Source of the DNA: Caballeronia megalochromosomata
GTDB taxonomy: Bacteria > Pseudomonadota > Gammaproteobacteria > Burkholderiales > Burkholderiaceae
Direction of reading: 5' to 3'
Assembly (NCBI GenBank): GCA_001580565.1
Contig: LRBF01000215.1
Coordinates: forward strand, 1 to 64,000
Length of the DNA stretch: 64,000 bases
Positions within the stretch are counted from its first letter, which is position 1, and every line of letters starts with the position of its first letter. The notes under the pieces were generated by a model. The model was not told the origin of the DNA. It made no database searches and saw only the letters and a program-made list of their open reading frames with translations. This document shows, in pieces, positions 27,589 through 36,139 of this stretch. The position numbers and the translations under genes are program-made.

Positions 27589-28695
27589 ATGAACATGATC
27601 GAACTGAAACAGGTCTCGCGGCGTTACGGCGCGGTGCAGGCGCTCGCGCCGCTCGACTTCAGCGTGAAGCAGGGCGAGTTCGTCACGCTGCTCGGGCCGA
27701 GCGGTTCGGGCAAGACCACGCTGCTCAATCTGATTGCCGGCATGGTGAATCCGTCGTCGGGCAGGATCTTCGTGCGCGGCGTCGATATCACCGATGCACC
27801 GCCGAGCGCGCGCGGTCTCGGGATGGTGTTCCAGAACTATGCGCTGATGCCGCACATGAGCGTGTTCGACAACATCGCGTTTCCGCTGCGCGTGCGCAAG
27901 CTGCCGAAGGACGAGATCCGCCGCAAGGTCAAGGACGTGCTCGACATGGTGCGCCTGCCCGACATCGGCGCGCGCAAGCCGAAGGAATTGTCGGGCGGCC
28001 AGCAGCAGCGCGTGTCGCTCGCGCGCTGCATCGTCTATAACCCGGCGCTGATCCTGCTCGATGAACCGCTCGGCGCGCTCGACAAGAAGCTGCGCGAGCA
28101 GATGCAGTTCGAGATCCGCCGCCTGCATGCGGAACTCGGCATCACGATGCTCAACGTCACGCACGATCAGGACGAAGCCCTTTCGATGTCCGATCGCATC
28201 GTGCTGATGAATCAGGGGCGCGTCGAGCAGATCGCGACGCCCGACGAACTCTATCGTTCGCCGCGCACCGTGTTCGCGGCGAGCTTCATCGGCACGGCGA
28301 ATCTCATCGCGGGCACGGTGCAGGACAACGCGGGCCCGCATGCGATCGTCTCGACGCCGCTCGGCATGCTGCAGGCCGCGATGAGCCCGACGGGCATCGC
28401 GCGCGGCACGGCGGTCAGGTTGCTGGTGCGGCCGGAAAGCGTGCGCATGGAGCCCGCGCCCGAAGCGACCGATCTCGCCGTCGACACCGCCATCGCGGAA
28501 GGCCGTCGTCACGCCGGCACGCTGGAGGATTCGATCACGCTCGGCAGCGTGGTGCGGCATCACGTGAAGCTCTACGGCGATACGCGGATCGTCGTGCAGC
28601 AGCAAGGCAATCGCAGGCCCGCGGCGCATGCGCGTGGCGCGCCCGTCCTGCTCGACTGGGCGCCGGAGGATTGCCAGATGATCCTGCAGGACTGA
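27589..28695 (+). CDS. ABC transporter ATP-binding protein (PotA-like)
   Basis: 368 residues, including a C-terminal TOBE-type regulatory domain. Walker A is GPSGSGKT (36-43), the signature LSGGQ is at 134-138, and Walker B is LILLDEP (154-160) followed by LGALD. The length and the tail match PotA/CysA-like ATPases that serve polyamine-type importers. It completes the importer made by the binding protein and two permeases upstream, though separated from them by the flavoprotein gene, which supports a shared task. Start could be M1 or M3. Confidence 0.93.
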   Translation: MNMIELKQVSRRYGAVQALAPLDFSVKQGEFVTLLGPSGSGKTTLLNLIAGMVNPSSGRIFVRGVDITDAPPSARGLGMVFQNYALMPHMSVFDNIAFPLRVRKLPKDEIRRKVKDVLDMVRLPDIGARKPKELSGGQQQRVSLARCIVYNPALILLDEPLGALDKKLREQMQFEIRRLHAELGITMLNVTHDQDEALSMSDRIVLMNQGRVEQIATPDELYRSPRTVFAASFIGTANLIAGTVQDNAGPHAIVSTPLGMLQAAMSPTGIARGTAVRLLVRPESVRMEPAPEATDLAVDTAIAEGRRHAGTLEDSITLGSVVRHHVKLYGDTRIVVQQQGNRRPAAHARGAPVLLDWAPEDCQMILQD

Positions 28696-28753
28696 AACCC
28701 GCATCATCGTGCGCGCCTCGCTCGCCGGGGCCCGACCGTTTCTGGAGAACAGC

Positions 28754-30394
28754 ATGAGAACACAGTCCTCGACCGTGGCGGATGAGCTCGCCCGTCGAAA
28801 ACGTCAGGAGCAGCTTGCACTGCCCGAATCGCTCGGCGCATTCGTGAGCGAACAGGCCGCGCTCTATGGCGACAGGACCGCCGCCGTGTGGTTCGAGCGC
28901 GGCGTCAGCATGACCTATGCGCAGATCGATCGTGCGGCGTCGCAACTCGCGGATTCGCTCGTCAGGCGCGGCATTCGCAAGGGCTGTCATGTCGCGCTGA
29001 TGTTGAAGAACACGCCCGAGTTTCCGATCACGTGGATCGCGCTCGGCCGTATCGGCGCGGTGATGGTGCCGGTCAACACCGCCTACACGCTCGACGAGCT
29101 GACCTTTGTGCTCACCGACGCCGACGCGCAGTATCTCGTGATCGACGCGGCCTTCGTGCCGCTCATCGCCGGCGCTCCGGCGCTGCCCGGCCTGCTTGCG
29201 TGGGATCGCGTGATCGTGAGCGGGGAGAGCGATCATCCGCTGCAATGGCAGGCGCTCGTCGATGCGGGCGACGCCGGTTTCACGCCAGCGAGCCCGGTGT
29301 CGCGCAATGACTTACTGAACCTGCAATACACCTCGGGCACCACAGGCTTTCCGAAGGGCTGCATGCTGAGCCACGACTACTGGATGATCCATTGCCACGG
29401 CGCGGCGCGGCATCGGCGCGGGCCGGAGGCGGGCATCGAGAACGTGCTGATCTGGGCGCCGTTTTTCTACATGGACCCGATGTGGCAGTTCCTCATGACG
29501 CTGAAGCTCGGCGGCACCGCGTATATTGCGGAGCGCATGAGTCTGTCGCGCTTCATGTCGTGGCTCATCGACTATCGCATCCACTACTGCATTTTTCCGG
29601 AGCCGGCGCTGAGCCAGTATCCGCGCAGTCCGCGCGACGCCGAGGTGTGCCTCAAGTACGTCAGCATCTATGGCTGGACGCGCGAGAAGCGCGAGGAAGT
29701 GCAGACGCGCTTCAACGTGATCGCGCGCGAAGGCTTCGGCATGACCGAAGTGGGCACCGGCGCGCTCGTGCCCGCGTGGGCACGCGACAAGGCGCTCGAA
29801 CGCACCTGCGGCCTGCCCGCGCCGTTTCGCGAGTTGCAGATTCGCCGTGAGGACGGCAGCATCGCGGATATCGATGAAACCGGCGAGTTGTGGATTCGCG
29901 GGCGCGGCATTCTGTGGGGTTACTACAAGCGGCCCGAAGCAAACGCGGAGAGTTTCGACGGCGAATGGTTTCGCACCGGCGACCTGTTCCGGCGCGATGC
30001 CGATGGTTTCTATTGCATCGTCGGACGCATCAAGGAGATGATCAAGCGCGCGGGCGAGAACGTGTCGGCGACGGAAGTGGAGACCGTGCTGCGCGGCATG
30101 GAGGCGATCGCCGAAGCGGCCGTCGTGCCGGTGCCGGATCCGCTGCGCCGCGAGGAAGTGAAGGCTTATCTGAAGCTGCGCGATGGCCTCACGCACGCAG
30201 ACGTGCCGCCTGCGGATATCTTCGAGCATTGCGCGAAACATCTCGCGTCGTTCAAGGTGCCGCGTTTTCTGCAGTACATCGAAGGCGATTTTCCGCGTAC
30301 GCCATCGCGCAAGATCGCGAAGAAGCGGCTGATCGCGGAGACCGCCGATCCGTTCGCCCATACCTACGATCGTCAGGAGTCGCGCTGGCGCTGA
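28754..30394 (+). CDS. AMP-forming acyl-CoA synthetase/ligase (ANL superfamily)
   Basis: 546 residues from the ATG at 28754 (site TCTGGAGAAC); an in-frame start 45 bases earlier is less likely. The adenylation P-loop YTSGTTGFPKG spans 192-202, then EGFGMTEVGTG, the aspartate in FRTGDLFR, the hinge GRIKEMIKRAGENVSA and the C-terminal catalytic lysine K520 in PSRKIAKK are all present, so the enzyme should be active. It would convert a carboxylic acid to its CoA ester with ATP. It resembles crotonobetaine/carnitine-CoA ligase (CaiC)-like members. Being downstream of an aldehyde dehydrogenase, it may activate the acid produced. Confidence 0.92.
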   Translation: MRTQSSTVADELARRKRQEQLALPESLGAFVSEQAALYGDRTAAVWFERGVSMTYAQIDRAASQLADSLVRRGIRKGCHVALMLKNTPEFPITWIALGRIGAVMVPVNTAYTLDELTFVLTDADAQYLVIDAAFVPLIAGAPALPGLLAWDRVIVSGESDHPLQWQALVDAGDAGFTPASPVSRNDLLNLQYTSGTTGFPKGCMLSHDYWMIHCHGAARHRRGPEAGIENVLIWAPFFYMDPMWQFLMTLKLGGTAYIAERMSLSRFMSWLIDYRIHYCIFPEPALSQYPRSPRDAEVCLKYVSIYGWTREKREEVQTRFNVIAREGFGMTEVGTGALVPAWARDKALERTCGLPAPFRELQIRREDGSIADIDETGELWIRGRGILWGYYKRPEANAESFDGEWFRTGDLFRRDADGFYCIVGRIKEMIKRAGENVSATEVETVLRGMEAIAEAAVVPVPDPLRREEVKAYLKLRDGLTHADVPPADIFEHCAKHLASFKVPRFLQYIEGDFPRTPSRKIAKKRLIAETADPFAHTYDRQESRWR

Positions 30395-30421
30395 TGCCGC
30401 GCGCATGCCGGAGCCCTTGTC

Positions 30422-31273
30422 ATGTTCGTGGACTTTTCGAGCCGACCGCCGTCCCTGCAGTTCGACGGCCCCGCCACTCATCTGGCGAACTATCGACGCG
30501 TGTACGAAAGCACCGAGCGCGAGACCGCCGATGCGCGCGGCGCCGATCCGCTCGACGCCTATCTCGAGACGTACGAGCGCCTTGGCGCGCGGCACGTCGT
30601 GCTCAAGGCGCGCGATCTCTCCAGCACCTTCGGCGTAAAGATTTCGAACGAGAGCGTCGCGGCCTTCTGCCGCGCGCATGGCGAGCGTTTTATCGGCTTC
30701 GCCGGCGTCGATCCGCACGAGGGTGCCGCCGCCGTCGCCGAATTCGAAGCCGCCGTGCGGGAGCTCGGCCTGCGCGGCCTGAACGTGCAGGGCTTCGAGC
30801 ACCGGCTGTGCATCGACGATCCCTTGCTGTTTCCGCTTTACGAGAAATGCGTGGAGCTGGACGTGCCCGTCAACATCCATTGCGGCACGAACTTCTCGAC
30901 GCATACCTCGATGATGTACGGCCATCCGGCCGCGCTCGACCGCGTGATGATGGCGCTTCCCGCGTTGCGTGTGTGCGCGTCGCCGCCGGGCTGGCCGTGG
31001 GTGCCGGAACTGCTCGCGGTGGCGTGGCGTCATCCGAACGTCTGGATCGGCACGCTCGCCGTGCGCCCGAAGCTGCTCGCGACCGCGCATTCGGGTTACG
31101 AGCCGTTGTTGCAATACGGGCGCACGGTGTTGAAGAAACGCATGATATTCGGCTCCGCGTTCCCGATGATGCCAGTCGAGAAAGCGCTCGCCGAATTCGA
31201 TGCGCTCGATATGCCGGATGCGGTTCGTGAAGACTGGCGGTGTAACAACGCGCTGGCTTATCTGGGTCTGTGA
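30422..31273 (+). CDS. Amidohydrolase-fold protein with most metal ligands replaced
   Basis: 283 residues. The fold is that of the amidohydrolase_2/ACMSD family: GFAGVDPHEG (92-101), LRGLNVQGF, VNIHCGTN (150-157), GWPWVPELLAVAWRHPNVWIG (split near 190-210) and IFGSAFP (242-248). In metal-dependent members the start is DxHxH, but here it is D4-F-S-S-R8. The later histidine of the AHxG segment is lost (CASPPG, 185-190), and the GSD aspartate is A246. Only H153 remains. The surrounding fold is well preserved, so it is not a decayed gene. It is last in the eight-gene operon, 27 bases after the ligase. A metal-free enzyme or a binding or regulatory role is possible. Confidence 0.85.
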   Translation: MFVDFSSRPPSLQFDGPATHLANYRRVYESTERETADARGADPLDAYLETYERLGARHVVLKARDLSSTFGVKISNESVAAFCRAHGERFIGFAGVDPHEGAAAVAEFEAAVRELGLRGLNVQGFEHRLCIDDPLLFPLYEKCVELDVPVNIHCGTNFSTHTSMMYGHPAALDRVMMALPALRVCASPPGWPWVPELLAVAWRHPNVWIGTLAVRPKLLATAHSGYEPLLQYGRTVLKKRMIFGSAFPMMPVEKALAEFDALDMPDAVREDWRCNNALAYLGL

Positions 31274-31668
31274 GATCGATGGCCGACGTCAACGGCTGAC
31301 TCTTCCCGGGCGCCATCGTCGAGCCCCGTTTCAAAATGCCGAGCGCCCGTTCGTCTTTCCTTGTGGGCGATTTGGGAAAGGCTTGTCTCTACGCGGATAA
31401 CTTCCGCGAAATGAAGAACAGAGGTCAGCGCAAACAGGCGCCGACCGTGCGTTGGTTTCGATTTCTCACGCAAACAGAGAATGAGTATCAGGTCGTTTCG
31501 GTTCGCCCTTCGGTAGGAAAGCGAACTGTATCGGCACATGCATCAAGACGATTTGATTCTCGTTAATAAGTATTTCTGCTCTTCTTTCCGATTCTTACCT
31601 GTCTGAATCTTCTTCGCCCAGTCCGTGTTTATTTTTTGTAAGTTTTCCTGATATATAAAGGGAATATC
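31274..31668. other. AT-richer intergenic region without a supported gene
   Basis: 395 bases between the amidohydrolase-like gene and the repeat protein gene. Base composition shifts to AT-rich near its right end, with TTTATTTTTTGTAAG and TATATAAAGGGA just before the next start. AAAGGGA serves as the ribosome site of the repeat protein. Short frames on both strands lack family features. The composition change suggests a boundary of an acquired segment. Confidence 0.5.
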
Positions 31669-33675
31669 ATGACTGACATCATGGCTGAGATTCAAGACAA
31701 CACTGTGCCGATCACGACCGGTCCGCGACGTATTGTTCCGTCCGCTGACTTCGTTCCCCGTGGTGTGTCGCCTGTGCCCGGCGCGCCTGTTCCCAAGCTG
31801 GTGAATCACGGCGGCCCCGTCATTGGCTCTGTCGAAGTGATTCCGATTTATTGGGGTGCCGCCTGGGCCACGGGTAGCAACGCTACCCTGGCGACTCAGC
31901 TCGACTCATTCTTCGACTTTATCGTCACCAGTTCCTACATGGATCTGCTGAACGAATACAGCACGTCAACGACCACCATTCAACATGGGAAGCGATTGAC
32001 TTCCGTACATGTCAGCGGAAGCGAACCAGGCACGGTCACGCCGACGGGACGTCAGGTTACAGACGCGCAGATTCAAACGGCGTTGCAGGGATGGATCGCC
32101 GCTGGTACGGCGCCTGCCACGACGGCCAACACGCTCTATTTCGTTTTTCTTCCGCCCAACGTCGTGTCATTGAGCTTCGGCACCGGATCGTGCACCGCGG
32201 GAGGGTATTGCGGCTATCACGACCATGTTGGAGGCATCTACTATGCGGTCATCCCGTTCGTTAACTGTCCGGGCTGTGTCTTCCCCGGCAACTTTCTGGA
32301 CACGCTGACGGAGGTGGCCAGCCACGAGTTCGCCGAAGCGATTACCGATCCGCAACTCAATGCATGGTGGGACCCTGTGACGGGTCCCGGCGACGAGATC
32401 GGTGACATCTGCAATCGGCAGAGCGTACGGCTGGGCAATTTTCTCGTGCAGACCGAATGGTCGAACGCCCAGTCGGCTTGCGTGATCGCGCCGGCTGTGA
32501 AATCGGTCATCGAGCAACACAATCTTTTCCGGTCGGCCGATGGCCACGTCCATGCGCTATGGTTCAACTTCGAGAGCGGATGGCATCAGGAGGACCGTAG
32601 CGCGATCGTTGCCGGCACACCGGCAGCCGTGAGCGGACCGTTCGGCTATGCCTTCGTCAATCATCCGACCGGCCTGCTCGAACAGCACAACCTCTTCAGA
32701 TCGGCCGATGGACACATTCACGCGCTGTGGTTCAACTTTGCAACGGGCTGGCACCAGGAGGACCGTAGCACGCTCGTGGCTGGCACACCTGCCGCCGTTG
32801 GGAATCCATTCGGCTATGCGTTCGTGAACAACCCCACAGGGATAGTGGAGCAGCACAACCTGTTTCGTTCAGGCGATGGCCACATTCACGCCTTGTGGTT
32901 CAATTTTGCGACTGGCTGGCATCACGAGGACCGTACTGCCATGGTGGCCGGTACACCAGCCGCGGTAGGAGACCCGTTCGGCTACACGCTGGTGGACATC
33001 CCGACCGGGACTGCGGAGCAGCACAACCTGTTCCGCGCGGCCGACGGGCACATCCATGCGTTGTGGTTCAACTTTGCGACGGGCTGGCATCACGAAGACC
33101 GCACCGTCATTGTCGCAGGTACACCGCCTGCCGTTGGAGACCCGTTCGGCTACGCTTTTGTAGACAGCAAGACGGGGGTCGTCGAACAACACAATTTGTT
33201 CCGTTCGGCCGACGGCCACATTCATGCGTTGTGGTTCAACTTCGCGACCGGGTGGCATCACGAAGACCGCACAGCACTGGTGGCCGGCACACCTCCTGCG
33301 GTTGGGGATCCTCGCGCGTATACACTCGTCGACGACGCGACCGGCGTCATGGAGCAGCACAATCTCTTCCGCACGGCCGACGGTCATATTCATGCGCTGT
33401 GGTTCAACTTTGCAACTGGATGGCACCATGAAGACCGCACTGCCATTGTGCCCGGTACGCCCCCTGCCGTAGGAGACCCGTTTGGCTATGCCTTCGTGGA
33501 TAGCGCGACTGGACTTGTGGAGCAACATAACCTGTTCCGGACGGCCGACGGACACATTCACGCGCTGTGGTTCAACTTCTCGAGTGGCTGGCATCACGAA
33601 GACCGTACAGCAATCGTGGCCGGCACACCCGCCGCGGTGAGTGACCCGTCCGGCTACGCGTTCATCGATATCTAA
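31669..33675 (+). CDS. HExxE peptidase-like domain fused to seven 56-residue lectin-like repeats
   Basis: 668 residues with no obvious signal peptide. Residues 50-275 form a domain with IPIYWGAAW, four or more cysteines, and SHEFAEAITDP (218-228), followed by W234 and GDEIGDIC (241-248). This resembles zinc-peptidase-like domains with an HExxE motif seen in uncharacterised bacterial proteins. From residue 282 a repeat starting EQHNLFR..DGHIHALWFN runs seven times with an exact period of 56 residues (starts 282, 338, 394, 450, 506, 562, 618). The repeat looks like a beta-propeller blade of fucose-lectin type. It stands alone. Peptidase and sugar-binding functions are inference. Confidence 0.85.
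   Translation: MTDIMAEIQDNTVPITTGPRRIVPSADFVPRGVSPVPGAPVPKLVNHGGPVIGSVEVIPIYWGAAWATGSNATLATQLDSFFDFIVTSSYMDLLNEYSTSTTTIQHGKRLTSVHVSGSEPGTVTPTGRQVTDAQIQTALQGWIAAGTAPATTANTLYFVFLPPNVVSLSFGTGSCTAGGYCGYHDHVGGIYYAVIPFVNCPGCVFPGNFLDTLTEVASHEFAEAITDPQLNAWWDPVTGPGDEIGDICNRQSVRLGNFLVQTEWSNAQSACVIAPAVKSVIEQHNLFRSADGHVHALWFNFESGWHQEDRSAIVAGTPAAVSGPFGYAFVNHPTGLLEQHNLFRSADGHIHALWFNFATGWHQEDRSTLVAGTPAAVGNPFGYAFVNNPTGIVEQHNLFRSGDGHIHALWFNFATGWHHEDRTAMVAGTPAAVGDPFGYTLVDIPTGTAEQHNLFRAADGHIHALWFNFATGWHHEDRTVIVAGTPPAVGDPFGYAFVDSKTGVVEQHNLFRSADGHIHALWFNFATGWHHEDRTALVAGTPPAVGDPRAYTLVDDATGVMEQHNLFRTADGHIHALWFNFATGWHHEDRTAIVPGTPPAVGDPFGYAFVDSATGLVEQHNLFRTADGHIHALWFNFSSGWHHEDRTAIVAGTPAAVSDPSGYAFIDI
32512..33675 (+). 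repeat. Seven tandem 168-bp coding repeats
   Basis: The units start at 32512, 32680, 32848, 33016, 33184, 33352 and 33520, each 168 bases (56 codons), the last shortened at the C-terminus. Protein identity between units is very high in the core (DGHIHALWFNFATGWH), while codons differ at many third positions. The array is therefore old enough to have diverged silently while the protein was conserved. Confidence 0.9.
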
Positions 33676-33699
33676 CCGACTGGTAGTACGTTCGACTCA

Positions 33700-33722
33700 C
33701 GGCGCCTGCTATGCGGGCGCCG
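33700..33722. terminator. Hairpin after the repeat protein gene
   Basis: CGGCGCC (33700-33706) and GGCGCCG (33716-33722) form a seven-pair stem with a nine-base loop, 25 bases after the stop codon. No T-run follows. It is a plausible transcript end between convergent genes. Confidence 0.45.
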
Positions 33723-33820
33723 TCGGAGTGGTCACGTGTTCCAATCGACTCAAAACGGTTCGCGAGCCGCCGGTCAAGTTCCTACCGAACTCGGTGGAGG
33801 GACTCGCCGCTCTATCGCAG

Positions 33821-34027
33821 CTAGCGTCGTCCGCTGCGGCCCCATACGTATCGGACCCACCGTTGCCATCGGCCTTTCGGCGCGGGTGAGTTGTGCCCGG
33901 CCTGCTCCACACGGTCTCGCTGTACGGACCGTTGCACCTGCTCGTGGATCTGCCGCAACGTCATGCCACCGGGGCCCTTCAGCTTGTCAGGATCCGAATC
34001 TGGATCGTTATCGGCGCTGTCTGTCAT
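33821..34027 (-). CDS. Small hypothetical protein
   Basis: 68 residues from the ATG at 34027. The sequence is hydrophilic: acidic at the start (DSADNDPDSDPDKL), then MTLRQIHEQVQRSVQRD, and a basic tryptophan-rich end (RWQRWVRYVWGRSGRR). It has no signal peptide or membrane span. The ribosome site is weak. Composition is protein-like rather than a shadow, because there is no overlapping gene on the other strand. Function is not recognised. Confidence 0.4.
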   Translation of the reverse strand: MTDSADNDPDSDPDKLKGPGGMTLRQIHEQVQRSVQRDRVEQAGHNSPAPKGRWQRWVRYVWGRSGRR

Positions 34028-34099
34028 TAAAGTTGTCCGGTGAGGAAAACTTTGATCTGTTCGCAAGGTAAAAAGCGACCGGAAAGCAGGAGTGCACCA

Positions 34100-35140
34100 T
34101 CAATTGCCGCTGGTATCTGACGCGCCATACCGGTAGCGGAGCAAATGATCGGTGCCGGATTCGGATAGCCAGAGTTCTCCCGGGCGACCCATCATCTGAC
34201 GTACGTTCGCGTGCTGCCGCGGCAGCGCATACGTCTCGAAATGCTCAGTGTGCGGATCAAAGCGGACCAGCGCATTGGCGCTCCACTCGCTCAGCCAGAC
34301 GATGTCGTGGTCGTCGACGAATATCGCGTAAGCATGCGGCTCCGAACCCGGCAGCCGCCATTCGCGCCATTGATTTCTCGCCGGATCGAACATGCCGACC
34401 TTTCCTGCGTTCCACTCGCTGATCCAGACGTGACCCTTGGAGTCGGACCATACTCGACGCGCTCCCTGGTCCGGTGTCGGCGGCTGGATGACCTGCGCCG
34501 CGCCACTCACCGGATCGATGCGTCCAAGATAGCTGCCAGCAAGAGACGCGAAGTACAGGCTGCCGTCGGGCGTGACGCAGATGCCATAGGCTCCCGGTCC
34601 ACGCGGCGCATCGAACACGCGCATTTTGGCGCTTGCCGGATCAAGCTCACCGTAGATACCGCTTTGGCCAGTGAACCAGAGATGGCCCCGCTTATCGAAC
34701 ACGGCCGTGTTCAGGTTGGCGTTCTGTCGGTCCTTGGGCAGCGGAAACGTCTTGACGGCCAGCGTCCTGGGGTCAACGCGCACGATGGCATTCAGCCCGC
34801 CGTCCGTGATCCACGCCGCCCGATCCGGACCGACAATCACACCATGCGGTGCCGACCCGTTGCCAAGTGGGACCCGGTCAGTCCTGGCGTTACGCGGGTC
34901 CAGCCGTCCGACTGCACCTTGCGCTTGCGCGGTGTACCAGACGGTGCCATCAGGCGAAGGCGCGACGTCGTGCGGGGCGCTGCCGGCGGGGACGGCGAAT
35001 GAGTCGAAGGATGAAGGCTGGGCATATGCCGAGCCCATAGCGACAACGGCACCCAAAACGATCGCCGCGAAATACCGAAAGAACCGGGATGCGTGCATGA
35101 CGTTCAACGTCGCTGGAGCGTCTGAACTTGCGATGTGCAT
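34100..35140 (-). CDS. Virginiamycin B lyase-like (Vgb/SMP-30) beta-propeller protein
   Basis: 346 residues; the ATG at 35140 has GGAGG eight bases upstream. A hydrophobic signal segment (YFAAIVLGAVVAMGSAYA) ends near residue 40 and export is likely. The remainder consists of repeated propeller blades with the pattern W(Y/F/I)T...G.(I/V)GRLDP: examples are PDGTVWYTAQAQGAVGRLDP and SKGHVWISEWNAGKVGMFDP. This is the family of streptogramin B lyase, but most members are not antibiotic-resistance enzymes. It stands alone between small ORFs. True lyase activity would need the family's catalytic His/Glu set, which I cannot confirm by eye. Confidence 0.82.
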   Translation of the reverse strand: MHIASSDAPATLNVMHASRFFRYFAAIVLGAVVAMGSAYAQPSSFDSFAVPAGSAPHDVAPSPDGTVWYTAQAQGAVGRLDPRNARTDRVPLGNGSAPHGVIVGPDRAAWITDGGLNAIVRVDPRTLAVKTFPLPKDRQNANLNTAVFDKRGHLWFTGQSGIYGELDPASAKMRVFDAPRGPGAYGICVTPDGSLYFASLAGSYLGRIDPVSGAAQVIQPPTPDQGARRVWSDSKGHVWISEWNAGKVGMFDPARNQWREWRLPGSEPHAYAIFVDDHDIVWLSEWSANALVRFDPHTEHFETYALPRQHANVRQMMGRPGELWLSESGTDHLLRYRYGASDTSGN

Positions 35141-35383
35141 CACGTCCACCTCCGTGACCTGAGCTGGCTCGCAATCGAGCTAACAGCCTATTGTGGCACT
35201 GGCTCGAGATTGGAGCATTGGGGGCCGTGCGGTTTATCTTTTGCATACTTCACAATGCGGCGCTATCCTCCACGTTCAGTTCGATCCGACGCGAGAAATC
35301 TCGCGGAAACGTCCGCAAACGTGAGGCGTCGCGTCAGCTTCTGGACAGCATGAACGACGCAGAATTTGTCATGGGGTAACACC

Positions 35384-35539
35384 ATGCCGACATATCAGTA
35401 CCGATGTGAGAAGTGCGGTGCGATGTTCGAGCATGTCGAGCCTTTCGCTGAACATGAAGCCGCTCATCCGATTTGTCCGAGGTGCGGGAGCGAAAAGGTG
35501 CAGCAGATACCAATAAGGTGGACCCCTGTGTCACGGTAA
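35384..35539 (+). CDS. FmdB-like small zinc-ribbon protein
   Basis: 51 residues. MPTYQYRCEKCG at the start and ICPRCGS in the middle give two CxxC pairs (C8/C11 and C31/C34), the single zinc ribbon of the FmdB/CxxC_CxxC regulatory family. Typical members start with exactly this MP.Y.Y.C..CG pattern and are 60-110 residues, so this one is short. Its role in the family is poorly defined. It stands alone with a weak ribosome site. Confidence 0.7.
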   Translation: MPTYQYRCEKCGAMFEHVEPFAEHEAAHPICPRCGSEKVQQIPIRWTPVSR

Positions 35540-35767
35540 GCCATCGGTACCACACGCAGATTAACAAAATCACGATGTCCCCAGGAACGCGACGCCAAGC
35601 TTTCAAATCGTTCACTGGCATAAGTGGGTCGGTAAGGGACACGCGGCGCGTAGCGGTCGAACTGCCGCTTTACTTAGTCCTAGTTCCACGTTGTCAAGAA
35701 ATCTTGCTGAAAGCTGATCAAGGCACCATTGCCACTGCTCAGTTAACTCGTCGGTGAAAGGTGCGGC

Positions 35768-35911
35768 ATGAGGCTCGTCTGGTTGCTCGTGGTGCTGGCC
35801 GCTGTGTGCGAATTCGCCTTTGGGCAGTTGTTCCTGGAGGCATTGCAGCCGGTCAACTGCGCTTCAGGCGATGCGGCGGTATGTCTGGAGTCGCTCTTTT
35901 ACCTCGAGTGA
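35768..35911 (+). CDS. Short membrane or exported peptide, hypothetical
   Basis: 47 residues. The N-terminus MRLVWLLVVLAAVCEFAFG is a strong hydrophobic segment; the tail has two cysteines (NCASGDAAVCLE) that could form a disulfide. GAAAGG lies upstream at a usable distance. No family was recognised. It may be a small exported protein or chance. Confidence 0.35.
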   Translation: MRLVWLLVVLAAVCEFAFGQLFLEALQPVNCASGDAAVCLESLFYLE

Positions 35912-36139
35912 CGCGTGGAGAACACTCACCGGCGCATAGCAGCGATCTGTCGACCGTCAGGACAAGGCGAACGGGCGCTTGCGATCCCGGTGCACTTTTC
36001 TATTCACCAGTTCCCACTACGCTGCGAACCGCGGACAGCGAGGCTGCGCGTCGTGAGCAGTCGTCCGCGACGACGCCGATCCCGTATCATGAGCGATCCT
36101 GGAGAGTATGCGTTCGTAACCGCGGATGAGAGGTCCTGT

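Noticed and set aside
29312..31114. 600-residue open frame on the minus strand
   Set aside because: Antisense to the ligase and the amidohydrolase-like gene; no motifs.
32512..33675. Regular repeats considered as a CRISPR array or satellite
   Set aside because: The 168-base period is in frame, codons vary silently while residues are conserved, and there are no short repeats with unique spacers; it is a protein repeat.
34100..35140. Calling the Vgb-like protein an antibiotic-resistance lyase
   Set aside because: Only the propeller family is visible; catalytic residues cannot be confirmed and most family members are not resistance enzymes.
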